Shown here one piece after another: positions 16,453 to 28,764 of a stretch of 64,000 nt of DNA. Below the pieces are notes generated by a model that had not been told where the DNA came from, made no database searches, and worked only from the letters and a program-made list of their open reading frames with translations. Every line of letters begins with the position of its first letter. Positions within the stretch are counted from its first letter, which is position 1. The DNA is from Herminiimonas sp. (lineage in GTDB: Bacteria > Pseudomonadota > Gammaproteobacteria > Burkholderiales > Burkholderiaceae). The stretch lies in the NCBI RefSeq assembly GCF_030655415.1, contig NZ_JAURVN010000002.1, forward strand, positions 186,001 through 250,000, in the 5' to 3' direction. The position numbers and the translations under genes were made by a program.

Positions 16453-17715
16453 TCACAGAACTTTAAGCGACCGTCTTTTAGAGCCGAAATTATTCGCGTA
16501 GATCCACGTGAACTCGGCACCTAATAAAAATATCTGCGCCGAATAATAAATCCAAGCGAGCAGCAATGCGAACGAGCCGGCCGCACCGAATCCTGTCGTC
16601 ATGCCGGTCGTACCGAGATACAAACCAATCAAATATTTGCCGATGATAAACAGGATCGTGGTGGCGACCGCGCCTACCCACACATCGTGCCAAGACAAAC
16701 GCACGCGCGGCATGAATCTGTAAATGACAGAGAACAAGCCCGCAAAGACAAAGAATGAAATCACCAGATTGAGAATTTGCAAGACGACTTCCCATCCTTC
16801 AAACCACGCACCCCACCAATTACCTAATGCGGCTAGACCAGCGCTGACGACCAGCGACACCATCAACATAAAACCCAGACCGAGGATCAAGCCGAAGGAC
16901 AACAAGCGCGTGCGGATCAATGCCCAGATGCCGTTTTCTTTTACCGCAACTGGTACGCGCCAGATGCGGTCAAGCGCGCTTTGTAACTCTGCGAAGACGG
17001 CCGTCGAACCGATTGCCAATGTGATGACGCTGATCACGGTGGCGACGATGCCCTCGGCAGGTTCGCTGGCAGATTTCAACAATCCCTGTATCGCTACCGC
17101 ACCTTCGGTTCCAATAATGCCGCGCAACTGGGAGACGATTTCACCCTGCGCTGCATCCTGTCCAAAGATAAAGCCCGCGACAGCAATCGCAATCACCAGC
17201 ATGGGGGCGATGGAAAATATTGTGTAGTAAGCGATAGCCGCGCCCATGCTAGGCGCAAAGTCGTCCAGCCACGCATTGACTGCGGCCTTGGTCAGCTGCC
17301 ACGCTTGCTGCAAGCGATTGCCCTGCGCGATGGTGGCGACGTCGGGCGCCGGATCTTTTTGGTATTGCTCAGGTAACTCAACAACCTTGTCTGGATCGCT
17401 TAATGACTTCTTTGTTTTTACGTCAGCGTCCGAGGCAAGCACTACTGGCAAAAGCAATTTAAGAAAGAGGATGGCTTGATGAGGAACGCTGATCTGATCT
17501 TCGTTGATTTTCTTGACCGGCCTTGCCACCTTGACGGCAGAGACGCGAGGTTTGCGCTTGCGCGTTAAAACGTAACTGATACCGGCAGCACATGCGATAC
17601 CTATACCTATTTCGCCAGCAGAAATTGGTGGAGAATTTTTATTAGCGAACGCGTTATCAGCGCCTGGCAATAAATGATTGTTTGATTCCCTGCCGGCAGA
17701 CTCAGGCGCGTCCAT
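16453..17715 (-). CDS. YihY/BrkB family inner membrane protein with N-terminal extension
   Basis: 420-residue protein. Residues about 145-405 are the YihY/virulence-factor BrkB domain, with about six transmembrane helices (DDFAPSMGAAIAYYTIFSIAPML, VISVITLAIGSTAVFAELQSALDRIW, LLLAWIYYSAQIFLLGAEFTWIY). The family was once misnamed ribonuclease BN; its role is uncertain and may be transport. The first 140 residues are extra, with one possible membrane segment (GEIGIGIACAAGISYVLTRK) followed by a basic linker and another hydrophobic run (FLKLLLPVVLASDADV). The minus-strand gene converges on the histone-like gene. The start has no strong alternative. Confidence 0.88.
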   Translation of the reverse strand: MDAPESAGRESNNHLLPGADNAFANKNSPPISAGEIGIGIACAAGISYVLTRKRKPRVSAVKVARPVKKINEDQISVPHQAILFLKLLLPVVLASDADVKTKKSLSDPDKVVELPEQYQKDPAPDVATIAQGNRLQQAWQLTKAAVNAWLDDFAPSMGAAIAYYTIFSIAPMLVIAIAVAGFIFGQDAAQGEIVSQLRGIIGTEGAVAIQGLLKSASEPAEGIVATVISVITLAIGSTAVFAELQSALDRIWRVPVAVKENGIWALIRTRLLSFGLILGLGFMLMVSLVVSAGLAALGNWWGAWFEGWEVVLQILNLVISFFVFAGLFSVIYRFMPRVRLSWHDVWVGAVATTILFIIGKYLIGLYLGTTGMTTGFGAAGSFALLLAWIYYSAQIFLLGAEFTWIYANNFGSKRRSLKVL

Positions 17716-17994
17716 TTTTCTCTTTCAACCATTTAAGTATTGAACAGTAAATCAAATTCACTTGGGCTTTTCGGTACGCAAGCTCACATATGAACACAAG
17801 GTTTTAGCTGCTGCCGAAGGTCGAATTATTTACATATCAACCCAGGCTGCAGGCTCATCTATTTCTGGCAATCAATGTCTATTTTATTTGCAGTATTTCC
17901 TACAGAAGAATACGTGTATCTCTTATCCGCAACAGCCTGCTCAAGCGCTATTCTCAAACTACCAGACCCTCCATACATTCTTAGGAGATACACC

Positions 17995-18585
17995 ATGTTT
18001 AGCCTGTCGAAAAAATTATCCCCCACCATTACTGACATGATTCGTTTTGACCATTCGCATGTACTGGTCACCTTCCATCAATACACTGCAGACAAAAATC
18101 CCAAAGTCAGGAAGGCCCTGGCAGATACGATTTGCAACGCGTTGGAGATCCACGCGACGCTGGAAGAAGAGATTTTTTATCCGGCGATGGAAATGCTTGA
18201 TGCGCAAAACGATGTGCTGCAAAAAAGCGTGCCCGAACATCAGGAAATGCGTGAGCTGATCGCCGAACTGCGCGCGACTAGTGCGTCAAGTAGCCGCCAT
18301 AACGAGATCGTTATGCAGTTGATGCGCGATGTGATTCATCACGTTGCGGATGAAGAAACCGTACTACTGCCAAAAGCCGAACTCACCTACAACAAAGACC
18401 GCTTAAGCGAGCTTGGTGTGCAAATGACGAAGCGCCGCTTGGAGTTGGTGGCGCCCAAAGCAGGCAAAATTGCGATGGATACAGCGATTGGATTTTCCGG
18501 CAGTACGATGGCGTGGATAGCCGGCTCGGCTGCAGTTATGCTTGCGCTCAAGCGTCTCGCCAAACCGCGAGCTGAAATACGTTAA
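17995..18585 (+). CDS. hemerythrin HHE domain protein with C-terminal membrane segment
   Basis: 196-residue protein whose first 140 residues are a four-helix hemerythrin-like (HHE) bundle that can bind a di-iron centre. Candidate ligands are seen in FDHSHVLVTFHQY, EIHATLEEEIFYP, VPEHQEM and IHHVADEETVL. The C-terminus carries a hydrophobic helix (GSTMAWIAGSAAVMLALKRL) that could anchor it in the membrane. The start at 17995 is fixed by TAGGAG nine bases upstream; an earlier in-frame ATG at 17875 is unsupported. Related proteins are linked to oxygen or NO sensing or storage, but no partner gene is adjacent. Confidence 0.85.
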   Translation: MFSLSKKLSPTITDMIRFDHSHVLVTFHQYTADKNPKVRKALADTICNALEIHATLEEEIFYPAMEMLDAQNDVLQKSVPEHQEMRELIAELRATSASSSRHNEIVMQLMRDVIHHVADEETVLLPKAELTYNKDRLSELGVQMTKRRLELVAPKAGKIAMDTAIGFSGSTMAWIAGSAAVMLALKRLAKPRAEIR

Positions 18586-18659
18586 GTCTCAATCATTGGC
18601 GATACAAACTGGAAGAGTAACGATCTTGCGGAATACCTCATTGGTATTCCTCTCAAACG

Positions 18660-19772
18660 TCAACGCCCGCCAAACACCGTATCGCCAAATATTTTATTTA
18701 GACCATGCGGAGCCGAGCGCCAGTATTGCGGCGGCGCTTCGATAGTCGCACCAAGCGCAGCTGCCGCATGCCACGGCCAACGTGGATCGTATAAAAGGCC
18801 ACGCGCCATTGCGATGAAGTCGGCTTTGCCACTAGCGATGATGTCTTCTGCCTGTTGCGGCTCGGTGATCAAGCCCACTGCCATTGTCGCGACGCCTGTC
18901 GCTTCCTTCACACCTTGTGCAAAGGCGACTTGATAACCCGGCCCGATCGTAATTTTCTGCAAAGGTGAAATGCCACCTGAAGACACATCGATCCAATCGA
19001 CATCGCGTTTTTTCAACTCAGCGGCGAAGGCGATGGTCTGCTCCAGGTTCCAACCGTTCTCCATCCAGTCAGTGGCTGACACGCGAATACCCACCGGTTT
19101 ATCTGCCGGGAAAACTGCGCGCACTGCGTCGAATACTTCCAGCGGAAAGCGCATGCGATTTTCCAGCGAGCCGCCGTATTCATCGGTGCGTTTATTCGCA
19201 ATCGGCGACAGAAACTGATGCAGCAAATAACCATGCGCGGCATGCACTTCAAGCCCGTCGATACCAAGGCGCGCAGCGCGTTTGGCCGCCAACACAAATG
19301 CATCACGCACGCGACGCAGTCCTGCGGCATCCAGCGCCAACGGTTCGACTTCGCCTTCCTTCTGCGGCACAGCCGACGGCGCATACGTTATCCAGCCACC
19401 TTCCGCGACCGGCAACACTTGACCGCCTTCCCACGGCGACTTGCTCGACGCCTTGCGCCCCGCATGACTAAGCTGCATGACCACGGCAATATTGGAATGC
19501 TGGCGGATCGCAGCAAGGATAGGCACCAGCGCCGCCTCGTTAGCGTCATTCCACAAACCCAGATCCGTAGTCGTGATGCGCCCTGCCGACTCAACCGCCG
19601 TCGCCTCAATCATCAACATGCCGGCACCCGATAAGGCGAGATGGCCGAGATGAATCATGTGCCACGTAGTCGCCGCACCGTTGTCGGCGGAGTACTGGCA
19701 CATAGGGGAAACGACAATTCGATTGGGGAGGGTGAGGCTGCGGAGGGTGTAGGGCGAAAACAGTTTGCTCAT
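18660..19772 (-). CDS. old yellow enzyme family NADH:flavin oxidoreductase (YqjM/XenA class)
   Basis: 370-residue TIM-barrel FMN ene-reductase that uses NAD(P)H to reduce activated C=C bonds, quinones or nitro compounds. Family features are the N-terminal PNRIVVSPMCQYSA with the YqjM-class redox-tuning Cys, QLSHAGRKAS, the substrate-binding His pair in EVHAAHGYLLHQFLSP, NKRTDEYGGSLENR, and the FMN-phosphate-binding end AVGLITEPQQAEDIIASGKADFIAMARGLLYDPRW. The length is normal. It is monocistronic and divergent from the exported His-rich peptide gene. Confidence 0.93.
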   Translation of the reverse strand: MSKLFSPYTLRSLTLPNRIVVSPMCQYSADNGAATTWHMIHLGHLALSGAGMLMIEATAVESAGRITTTDLGLWNDANEAALVPILAAIRQHSNIAVVMQLSHAGRKASSKSPWEGGQVLPVAEGGWITYAPSAVPQKEGEVEPLALDAAGLRRVRDAFVLAAKRAARLGIDGLEVHAAHGYLLHQFLSPIANKRTDEYGGSLENRMRFPLEVFDAVRAVFPADKPVGIRVSATDWMENGWNLEQTIAFAAELKKRDVDWIDVSSGGISPLQKITIGPGYQVAFAQGVKEATGVATMAVGLITEPQQAEDIIASGKADFIAMARGLLYDPRWPWHAAAALGATIEAPPQYWRSAPHGLNKIFGDTVFGGR

Positions 19773-20122
19773 GATTGATCCGATTGATGGATGAGCGAAT
19801 TAGAGTAGCAGACCCGCGCACTTGCTGCAGACGTGGCCTGAATCTACTTAGATGTACTCAGCCTGTCATACAAATTGGCCGCAGTGATCGTGCCCATCCC
19901 TCGCACCCCAAAGTATTTTCCCTATGTTCGTCAGCGCACCGTGCAGCCGTGCCAGGTGAGCCATACTCCGTCCGCGGAGGGAGTCTTTTATCAACCACGT
20001 TATCGTATTGATGCAAGCACTCGTCGCCAGACTGAAGGCAAACCACATAAGCGCCGCTTATCTGGATACCATACGGCCGGTGTCACAACACTGGCCTGCC
20101 GATCATCTAAAGGGGAACAATA
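19773..20122. other. intergenic region with imperfect palindrome
   Basis: 350 bases without a supported gene. An imperfect palindrome (ACTCCGTC / GAGGGAGT around CGCG, about 19969-19988) followed by CTTTTAT resembles a weak plus-strand terminator or attenuator. Several short ORFs on both strands lack ribosome-binding sites. Confidence 0.35.
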
Positions 20123-20404
20123 ATGAAAACAACAAAAATCATCGGTGGACTGTTAGCCGGACTCGCATTGATTGCAGCTGGCTCAAGTATCGCCGCAAGC
20201 GTTGACGTCAACATTGGTCTGCCAGGCCGCTATGTTGAGCCACGCCCGGTATATGTGCAGCCTCAATATGAAAACGATTGGCGTGAACGTCGCGTACGCG
20301 CTGAGCAATGGCGTGCGGAAGATCATCATGACCGCCACGACAATGGCAATCACAAGCCACACAAAAAACCAAAGAAGAACAAGCATAACCACAAGCACCA
20401 CTAA
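20123..20404 (+). CDS. small exported His/Lys-rich protein
   Basis: 93-residue protein with a clear Sec signal peptide (MKTTKIIGGLLAGLALIAAG, cleavage near SIAA) and AAGGGGAAC before the ATG. The mature part begins with VDVNIGLPGRYVEPRPVYVQP, a short Pro/Tyr-rich segment typical of small proteobacterial periplasmic proteins, followed by a strongly basic tail of His, Lys and Asn (DHHDRHDNGNHKPHKK). The cluster of at least 13 His residues suggests metal or polyanion binding in the periplasm; this is inference from composition only. A bidirectional terminator follows. Confidence 0.75.
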   Translation: MKTTKIIGGLLAGLALIAAGSSIAASVDVNIGLPGRYVEPRPVYVQPQYENDWRERRVRAEQWRAEDHHDRHDNGNHKPHKKPKKNKHNHKHH

Positions 20405-20431
20405 TAATTTTGCTGGCTTAAATGCCTGAAC

Positions 20432-20478
20432 GAAAAGGGCAGTACTGCTTAATCTGATTAAGTAGTACTGCCCTTTTT
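20432..20478. terminator. bidirectional Rho-independent terminator
   Basis: Long hairpin with arms AAAAGGGCAGTACTGCTTAA and its near-perfect complement, flanked by A and T runs. It separates the exported peptide gene from the convergent accessory pair on the minus strand. Confidence 0.9.
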
Positions 20479-20564
20479 ACTTTTGAATCATATCGATGCA
20501 GCGTTAGCCAGGACAACAACTTCAAACAGAGCTCTCTCGCGTATGTATGGCAAAGATCAAGAAC

Positions 20565-21422
20565 CTAACTAGATATTCGTTGTTCTTCATCGCACAAATT
20601 CAACTGCAGCGAACCAGCTACTGAAGTCAACCGCAGATTCATGCTCTGAGCATTAGTGCCATGTCTAAACCATCCAAGAATTTCTCTAAAGAACCAAGCA
20701 AAAATTAAAGCAACAAAGCCAAACGCAATTCGTTGCTCTTTTACAGTGGTCTTTATGTATGTTGCTAATTTTTCTTCGCCAAGCAGTTTGCAAATAGTTT
20801 GCGCGTCATTGGGACTGAAAGATCCTTCCAATAAACTACTTCTGTCTTTACACTGACTCGTCGAAACGCCCTGCTTGGAGAACAGTGGTTTTGCGTATTC
20901 CTCCGACAAGAAAAAATACGTACCACTTTCTTTCATTTGTAATAAAGCTCTGTCTACCGTAATACCAAATGTGAATAAAACCGTAGCTGAAAACGAAAAT
21001 GTCGCGCATATCAGTCCTAAAAAAAGTATCCCTTTGCGTGGTAAATGCTCTTTTTCTTTTAGCGCCGGTCTTTCTAAATCAAAATAAAAACCACACGCAG
21101 CCACATCACCAATATCTTCATTATTTTTACGAGTCCAATCAATAACCGCATGCGCTTGCTTACGAGTGCGGACATTTACTCCTGTGATAAAACGGAACTC
21201 CATTAATGCTGCTTGCTCATCAAGAAATGCGCCTACAGTTGTGTCTTTGCAATCCTTGTTCCCATGAAAAACTCTCCAAATCCGCGCCATCAACGGATGC
21301 ATCGAACGAGTTCGTTTCCAAATCATAAACCCCACTATTCCCATAGCAATTATGGCGAAGACTGGCAATGCAACACCAAAACTTCCCAAAAGATTTAGCC
21401 CGCCGCGAATCCCTTCCAGCAT
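20565..21422 (-). CDS. three-TM membrane protein paired with the STAND protein
   Basis: 285-residue membrane protein. Predicted helices lie at about residues 14-35 (GVALPVFAIIAMGIVGFMIW), 130-153 (GILFLGLICATFSFSATVLF) and 232-250 (FGFVALIFAWFF). Between the first two is a cytoplasmic domain with WRVFHGNKD, FLDEQAALMEFRFITG and VAACGFYFDLERP, which I recall from the DUF6216 type; the second loop contains two Cys (QCKD, TICKLLG). It starts with GGGAGAAAAG before the ATG, 85 bases downstream of the giant STAND gene and in the same direction. Function is unknown. It could be an accessory or membrane effector of the neighbouring system, or a passenger. Codon and base use are more AT-rich than the flanking core genes. 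Confidence 0.65.
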   Translation of the reverse strand: MLEGIRGGLNLLGSFGVALPVFAIIAMGIVGFMIWKRTRSMHPLMARIWRVFHGNKDCKDTTVGAFLDEQAALMEFRFITGVNVRTRKQAHAVIDWTRKNNEDIGDVAACGFYFDLERPALKEKEHLPRKGILFLGLICATFSFSATVLFTFGITVDRALLQMKESGTYFFLSEEYAKPLFSKQGVSTSQCKDRSSLLEGSFSPNDAQTICKLLGEEKLATYIKTTVKEQRIAFGFVALIFAWFFREILGWFRHGTNAQSMNLRLTSVAGSLQLNLCDEEQRISS

Positions 21423-21507
21423 TCTTTTCTCCCGAATTTATAAAAATATAGGCAGCAACGACACCGCAGTTGTCGACTATATTGGCGTACCGCCCACCAT
21501 ATTAATA

Positions 21508-24500
21508 TTAAGGCCGCTCTGCAGCTTTCAACCAATCGACGACACCATTAAGTCCCAACGAGAGTAACGTGTCTTGCACCGTCACAACGCGTTGTAGCAT
21601 CGCGCCACTATCAGACTCTTCTCTTTCTTCTGCCTCAGCAAAGAGACGGGTCATAAGCTGAGTAAGACTATTGTTATGGTCGTATAGATCGGGCTTGCTA
21701 CGGCTGATATAGGCCACATAAATTTCTGATGCAGTCAAAGCGTGTTCTGGATTAACCTCGGAAGTCGCATTTAACCATTCATGAAATCCAAAGAGACGAT
21801 GATGTTTGTTCTCGGAATCGTTTTCGAATATAGAAATACAACGTTGGATCAACGCTATCGGAATAGCGACTGCTTTATTATCGAAAATACGATCTATCTG
21901 CCCCGCAACCTTTTTGGCATGAAGACCTTCTGCATTTAAACCAGCACTCAAACCAGTAAGGCACTGCTCTCGATGCAGCCGGATATTTTCCGAGTTTGTC
22001 CAGACAGTAGCCGCGCCCCGCCATGCCTCTGTGTTATCAAAAGCGGTCAAGTTGCTTAGGAATTCGTCAAATTCGATATTCCTAGTCATGGCTGATAAAG
22101 CCGAAATGCGGCCCCATGTCTCTAGATCTTTACCGTTGCCTTCGTTGCGCAAACGCGCCAACAAAGGGCCGATTATTTCAAAATGATTGTGATACGCGTA
22201 ATAAAGGCATGGTTCGGCAATTTGCCACAGTCCTTTCGCATCTTGCATCGAAAGATGAAACAAATCCCAGCCTAGAATATGATTCTTACTTTGCAAATAC
22301 GGTAAGCGACGCAAGGTAAGAGCGCGAATCGCAGGGTTTTCATCATTAGCAAAACGACGTAATGTGGGCTCAAGTAACTCAGGAAAAACGATGCCGTGTT
22401 CCTGAAGATTATTGGCTAAAATCATCAAGCCTTCTGCAACGTCGCCCTTCACCATATTGATGCCTAACTCGATCAGACCAACTTTGTCTCCCTTGATTGG
22501 ATCGTCTTCTTGAAGATTAGCAAAACCTATACTTAAGAATATTAACCGCTCAGCATTATTGGAATCGTTTATGACATTGGCGCAGGCTTCCAATACTTTG
22601 GCCGCAGAACGACGGTGCCGCCAGTCGTTTGGATGTCGTTCTAGCTCATCAAGAATTTGACTCGCTAATAGGGGTGCATTCGGCTCTTCGACAGGAAGCC
22701 ACATTTCGTTGGTTTGTAAGTTGCCATAACGGTGGTTTAAGTATGTTGCGACACCTTCCATGATGTCTTCTCTAAACCTTTCAGGAATATCTATCCAACT
22801 AGAAGATAGCAAGTCCAAAAATCTGATTGGATGGCGAGATGAAGCCTCTCTTAGTTGCCAGCCAACTTCGCTCGCACCGCCGACCAAAAAGTCAGGCCCA
22901 AACCCGTGATGATCTGAATAGCCATTGTAGTGTGCAAGCAAGCTCAGCACACCGCGGTCACTACAACCAAGAAATATTTCAAACGAAAATGGCGCTCTGA
23001 CCATACCGCCACTTGAACGAATATCCGGTTGACGAATTAATACCCCAGCTATTTGTTCATATTCATCCACCACCGCTTGCACTTCGGGCAGACGCAGGTG
23101 GCAAGGGATAGCTACGATCAATTCAGATCGCTCTTTTAATATCCAAAAATACCTACTTTCGTCGGCGATCCTCTCATCACGCACAGACAAAATATTTGCC
23201 ATAACGGCGTCTTGTATTGAAGCATCAAGGAATCTGAAAGCCGACTGCAATAATGTTCCTAACTCGTAGGCGAGTTCAGATTCCAACATTTTTTGATCGC
23301 ATAACATGCGGCCAATTAAATCAACGTTGAATTCTGGCGATGCGGTGCAAGCAAGGATGGCGAAATAGAGCAAAGCACCTTCTTGATTGAAACAAAGACG
23401 TTCACGGTTGGTTTCCCACCAGGCTGAGTTTGTTGTTGAGTGATGAAGAATGGCTGCTTCAACTGCGTCCAGCAAAATGTTCATACTGTCTGCGTGTCTG
23501 ATATCTTGCTGACTGTGTGTATTACCGTAAGATGTATCGTCTAGAAATCCATGCCGATAGCGGTTAATTCCATAACTGGACGCATGCGAAATACTCCACC
23601 GCTCGATTGAATCCAACGCGAGATCAAGTAAAGCGCTCGATTGCTCCATATGTTGACGAAGAAAATTCTTATTTTGGTCGCCGAATTCATGGGCTCGGCA
23701 ACGCAGCTTGTTATCGAATCTGTACTCAAGTAAATCCTTCTCACTAATACCATCTGTCATATAGCGCCATAGCCAAGAGTCTTCCATCACTCCTACAGCC
23801 ACACAACGAGCAACGACTCGACCAAGAAAGCTGTGCTCAGATCGGCTCATATCAAGTAGCCGTTTAAGCAATGGAACAACTAGGCCTAAGTTTTCTGATT
23901 TGATTTGGTACAGATGAATGTCTAGCCGCTCTGCAAATCTGCTGCCATCAAGCCAATCAAGGGAAAGCACATCCATCCAAAACGCCAGTACACCTGCGCA
24001 ATCCTCATTGCTCCACAGCGATATACGATGTACATGGGTTGCCAATCCCTCTATATCGTGCGTCGATTTAAAGAAAGGAATTAGATGCTTGAGCCAAAAA
24101 TGATGCCACTCAATTGCCGTTGCTGAAGCGTAAATCACCTGGAAAACGTCACGGTGTTTTTCTTGCAAATCACGTATCAGCGGCCAATCACCGTCGTGAG
24201 GTATTTGCTCAGCAAATGATTCTGCTACTAAACGCCTAATGTGATATGCCGCATTTCCAGTCAATACTGCTCTGAGTTGCTTTCTAAATTCACGGCGCTC
24301 TCCTAGGGACAACTGAGAAACAAAGCTCCGAATACTGGGGCGTACAAAAGGAACAGGGGGTAGATCATGTATAAATTCATTCAACGTAACGCCACTACGC
24401 ACAGCCCCACTTATAACCAGCACATCCAGTAAAGTTTGATGTCCGAACGTCAGCTTCCCATCCTGCGTTTCTTGCAGTACGTTGAGACTACACAGCTCCC

Positions 24501-26073
24501 GCTGAATATCCTGCGAGGCAGAAAAGCGCTGATATGGCACTGCTAAGCTTCTTAGCTTCAGCATTTCTGAGGCCATCGTTTCAATTGCCTGTATCGCCGC
24601 ATCGCCCAGCGAATCATTAGCTCGAACGATGATCTCAAGATAGCGCTGAGCTAAAGCTTGGCTAGTCACAACGTTGAAACTACCATCTCTCTCAGCAAGC
24701 TCAACAAATAATGCCAACTCGCGTGGATTTCTGACCAATTCACGAGTAACGGTATCGATAGTGGAAGTTGCAATGCCTAACGTGTCGAGTAACGGCACGA
24801 TTTCGGCATCCCAGTCCAAAGGCTGGCACTTCAATTCGCAATTCCACTGTCGCTCCGCAATTCGTCGGTCGTAATGCCTGTCGAAATCACGGCAAGATGT
24901 AACGACGGTGATATTTGGAATCAATAACAGCCGGTCAATTTGAGCGAGAAAATATTTCAATACACGATGATCTCGGGCGATAGACAGCACATCCAAAGAG
25001 TCAATGACTACAATCACGTCTGCTTCGTCAGCCAGACGAGACGCTTTTTCAACCCACTGCTCAGACAGACCTTGAGCTTTGCGATCTTCGGACGAAGAAA
25101 AATCGGCAAACTCACGAGATTGAATAAAGAGGGGCACGATGTCAGAACAGATTTTTACGCGCTCTTCCAATGCCTCTTGCAATGCAAGCATCACACAGGT
25201 TTTTCCTGACCCCGGAAGCCCGGTGAGCAAGATAGCTCTCTTTTTTTCATCAATGGCTGCGAGTAGCTCATTCACTATTGGGTTGATAATGCGCTGGCCT
25301 GCAATATCTCGCCGCCACGATCTGCCGATGGCAGAGGTGCTGGAAAACGATAAACGTATCTCTGCAAGGTCCATGGGTGGAACCAGCAATCCTCCAGACT
25401 TATGAACAATGGTCTTCAGGTCATCTTTAGTTAATCGATGCTGAATAGTAGCGGATGCGCTTTCATGGCCTATTCGAGCGCCAAGTTGATCGAGGCATGT
25501 CCAAAGTCCATTAAATACAGAATCAGGATTGCTCACCATACTTCGTAAGCGTTCTCGTAGTAGAGTCTCCATGCGATCCAGCTCATCGCTTGTCACAAAC
25601 TTTGTTCGGCGCAAGAATTCAAAGACAGAGAGACTAGAGGCAGATATCGCAAGCCTTGCAGACAAAGCTGCATCTGTTCCTTGATGCTCTTTACTTAAAC
25701 TCACTCGATAGCTGGTTTCATCATGTTGCGTTGCCGAATATTCCCGAAGTTTTGCAAGCGCGCCAAAGTTGTTTCGTGAGTAAAAGCGCACTTCCGCATT
25801 TTGGTTACTAGCTAACAAACGGGAAGCTTTGTCTATCTCGTCTCCGAGTTCGACTGTTGTCCACGCTTTGAAATCAACCTGATTCTTTTTGCACTGACAA
25901 GCAATCAGAGTTCCGTCAGCTTTGCCAACTACAACGTCGTCCACTGAATAGATTATCGAATCGATTTCTAGCCATTGATAATTTGGGTTGGACAGCACGT
26001 CCAATGCCCAATCAAATGCCACCAATGTCTGATAACTGTCCCCTCGGTTGGAACGTATGCCTGCGATGCTCAT
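21508..26073 (-). CDS. giant STAND/NACHT-type ATPase with N-terminal nuclease-like domain (Avs-like defence protein)
   Basis: 1521-residue cytoplasmic protein. Residues about 1-130 resemble a Cap4/DUF4297-type PD-(D/E)xK nuclease: RGDSYQ, E36, D45-D46 in SVDDVVVG, and the QxK motif in CQCKKN (59-64). A P-loop ATPase follows, with Walker A GLPGSGKT (285-292), Walker B VIVVIDSLDV (353-362) and a sensor-like TSCRDFD near 394. The winged-helix-like region ends near 600. The remaining 900 residues are Leu/Trp-rich helical repeats, the usual sensor part of STAND proteins. This layout of effector, STAND and long sensor matches antiviral Avs proteins that recognise phage components and then cut DNA. 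The ATG at 26073 has AAAGGAATAAG upstream. It lies alone with a membrane-protein gene beside gyrB, and is more AT-rich than its neighbours, suggesting transfer. Antiviral function is inference. Confidence 0.75.
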   Translation of the reverse strand: MSIAGIRSNRGDSYQTLVAFDWALDVLSNPNYQWLEIDSIIYSVDDVVVGKADGTLIACQCKKNQVDFKAWTTVELGDEIDKASRLLASNQNAEVRFYSRNNFGALAKLREYSATQHDETSYRVSLSKEHQGTDAALSARLAISASSLSVFEFLRRTKFVTSDELDRMETLLRERLRSMVSNPDSVFNGLWTCLDQLGARIGHESASATIQHRLTKDDLKTIVHKSGGLLVPPMDLAEIRLSFSSTSAIGRSWRRDIAGQRIINPIVNELLAAIDEKKRAILLTGLPGSGKTCVMLALQEALEERVKICSDIVPLFIQSREFADFSSSEDRKAQGLSEQWVEKASRLADEADVIVVIDSLDVLSIARDHRVLKYFLAQIDRLLLIPNITVVTSCRDFDRHYDRRIAERQWNCELKCQPLDWDAEIVPLLDTLGIATSTIDTVTRELVRNPRELALFVELAERDGSFNVVTSQALAQRYLEIIVRANDSLGDAAIQAIETMASEMLKLRSLAVPYQRFSASQDIQRELCSLNVLQETQDGKLTFGHQTLLDVLVISGAVRSGVTLNEFIHDLPPVPFVRPSIRSFVSQLSLGERREFRKQLRAVLTGNAAYHIRRLVAESFAEQIPHDGDWPLIRDLQEKHRDVFQVIYASATAIEWHHFWLKHLIPFFKSTHDIEGLATHVHRISLWSNEDCAGVLAFWMDVLSLDWLDGSRFAERLDIHLYQIKSENLGLVVPLLKRLLDMSRSEHSFLGRVVARCVAVGVMEDSWLWRYMTDGISEKDLLEYRFDNKLRCRAHEFGDQNKNFLRQHMEQSSALLDLALDSIERWSISHASSYGINRYRHGFLDDTSYGNTHSQQDIRHADSMNILLDAVEAAILHHSTTNSAWWETNRERLCFNQEGALLYFAILACTASPEFNVDLIGRMLCDQKMLESELAYELGTLLQSAFRFLDASIQDAVMANILSVRDERIADESRYFWILKERSELIVAIPCHLRLPEVQAVVDEYEQIAGVLIRQPDIRSSGGMVRAPFSFEIFLGCSDRGVLSLLAHYNGYSDHHGFGPDFLVGGASEVGWQLREASSRHPIRFLDLLSSSWIDIPERFREDIMEGVATYLNHRYGNLQTNEMWLPVEEPNAPLLASQILDELERHPNDWRHRRSAAKVLEACANVINDSNNAERLIFLSIGFANLQEDDPIKGDKVGLIELGINMVKGDVAEGLMILANNLQEHGIVFPELLEPTLRRFANDENPAIRALTLRRLPYLQSKNHILGWDLFHLSMQDAKGLWQIAEPCLYYAYHNHFEIIGPLLARLRNEGNGKDLETWGRISALSAMTRNIEFDEFLSNLTAFDNTEAWRGAATVWTNSENIRLHREQCLTGLSAGLNAEGLHAKKVAGQIDRIFDNKAVAIPIALIQRCISIFENDSENKHHRLFGFHEWLNATSEVNPEHALTASEIYVAYISRSKPDLYDHNNSLTQLMTRLFAEAEEREESDSGAMLQRVVTVQDTLLSLGLNGVVDWLKAAERP

Positions 26074-26133
26074 CTGCTTATTCCTTTATAGGGCATCTAC
26101 ACCGGTCAACTGCGGTATATGACGTATGGCTAA

Positions 26134-26166
26134 ATAAAAAAAGCTCCCATAACGGAGCTTTTTTAT
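26134..26166. terminator. bidirectional Rho-independent terminator after gyrB
   Basis: AAAAAAGCTCC / GGAGCTTTTTT stem with a short loop. On the minus strand it ends the gyrB transcript 40 bases past its stop codon and insulates the STAND gene. Confidence 0.9.
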
Positions 26167-26205
26167 TTTCTTTGGCATTGATTCACTTCAACGCTACGTG
26201 CCAAG

Positions 26206-28764
<2,559 letters not shown>

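Noticed and set aside
19218..19634. Plus-strand 138-codon frame inside the old yellow enzyme gene
   Set aside because: Antisense shadow of conserved motifs; Arg/His-rich composition.
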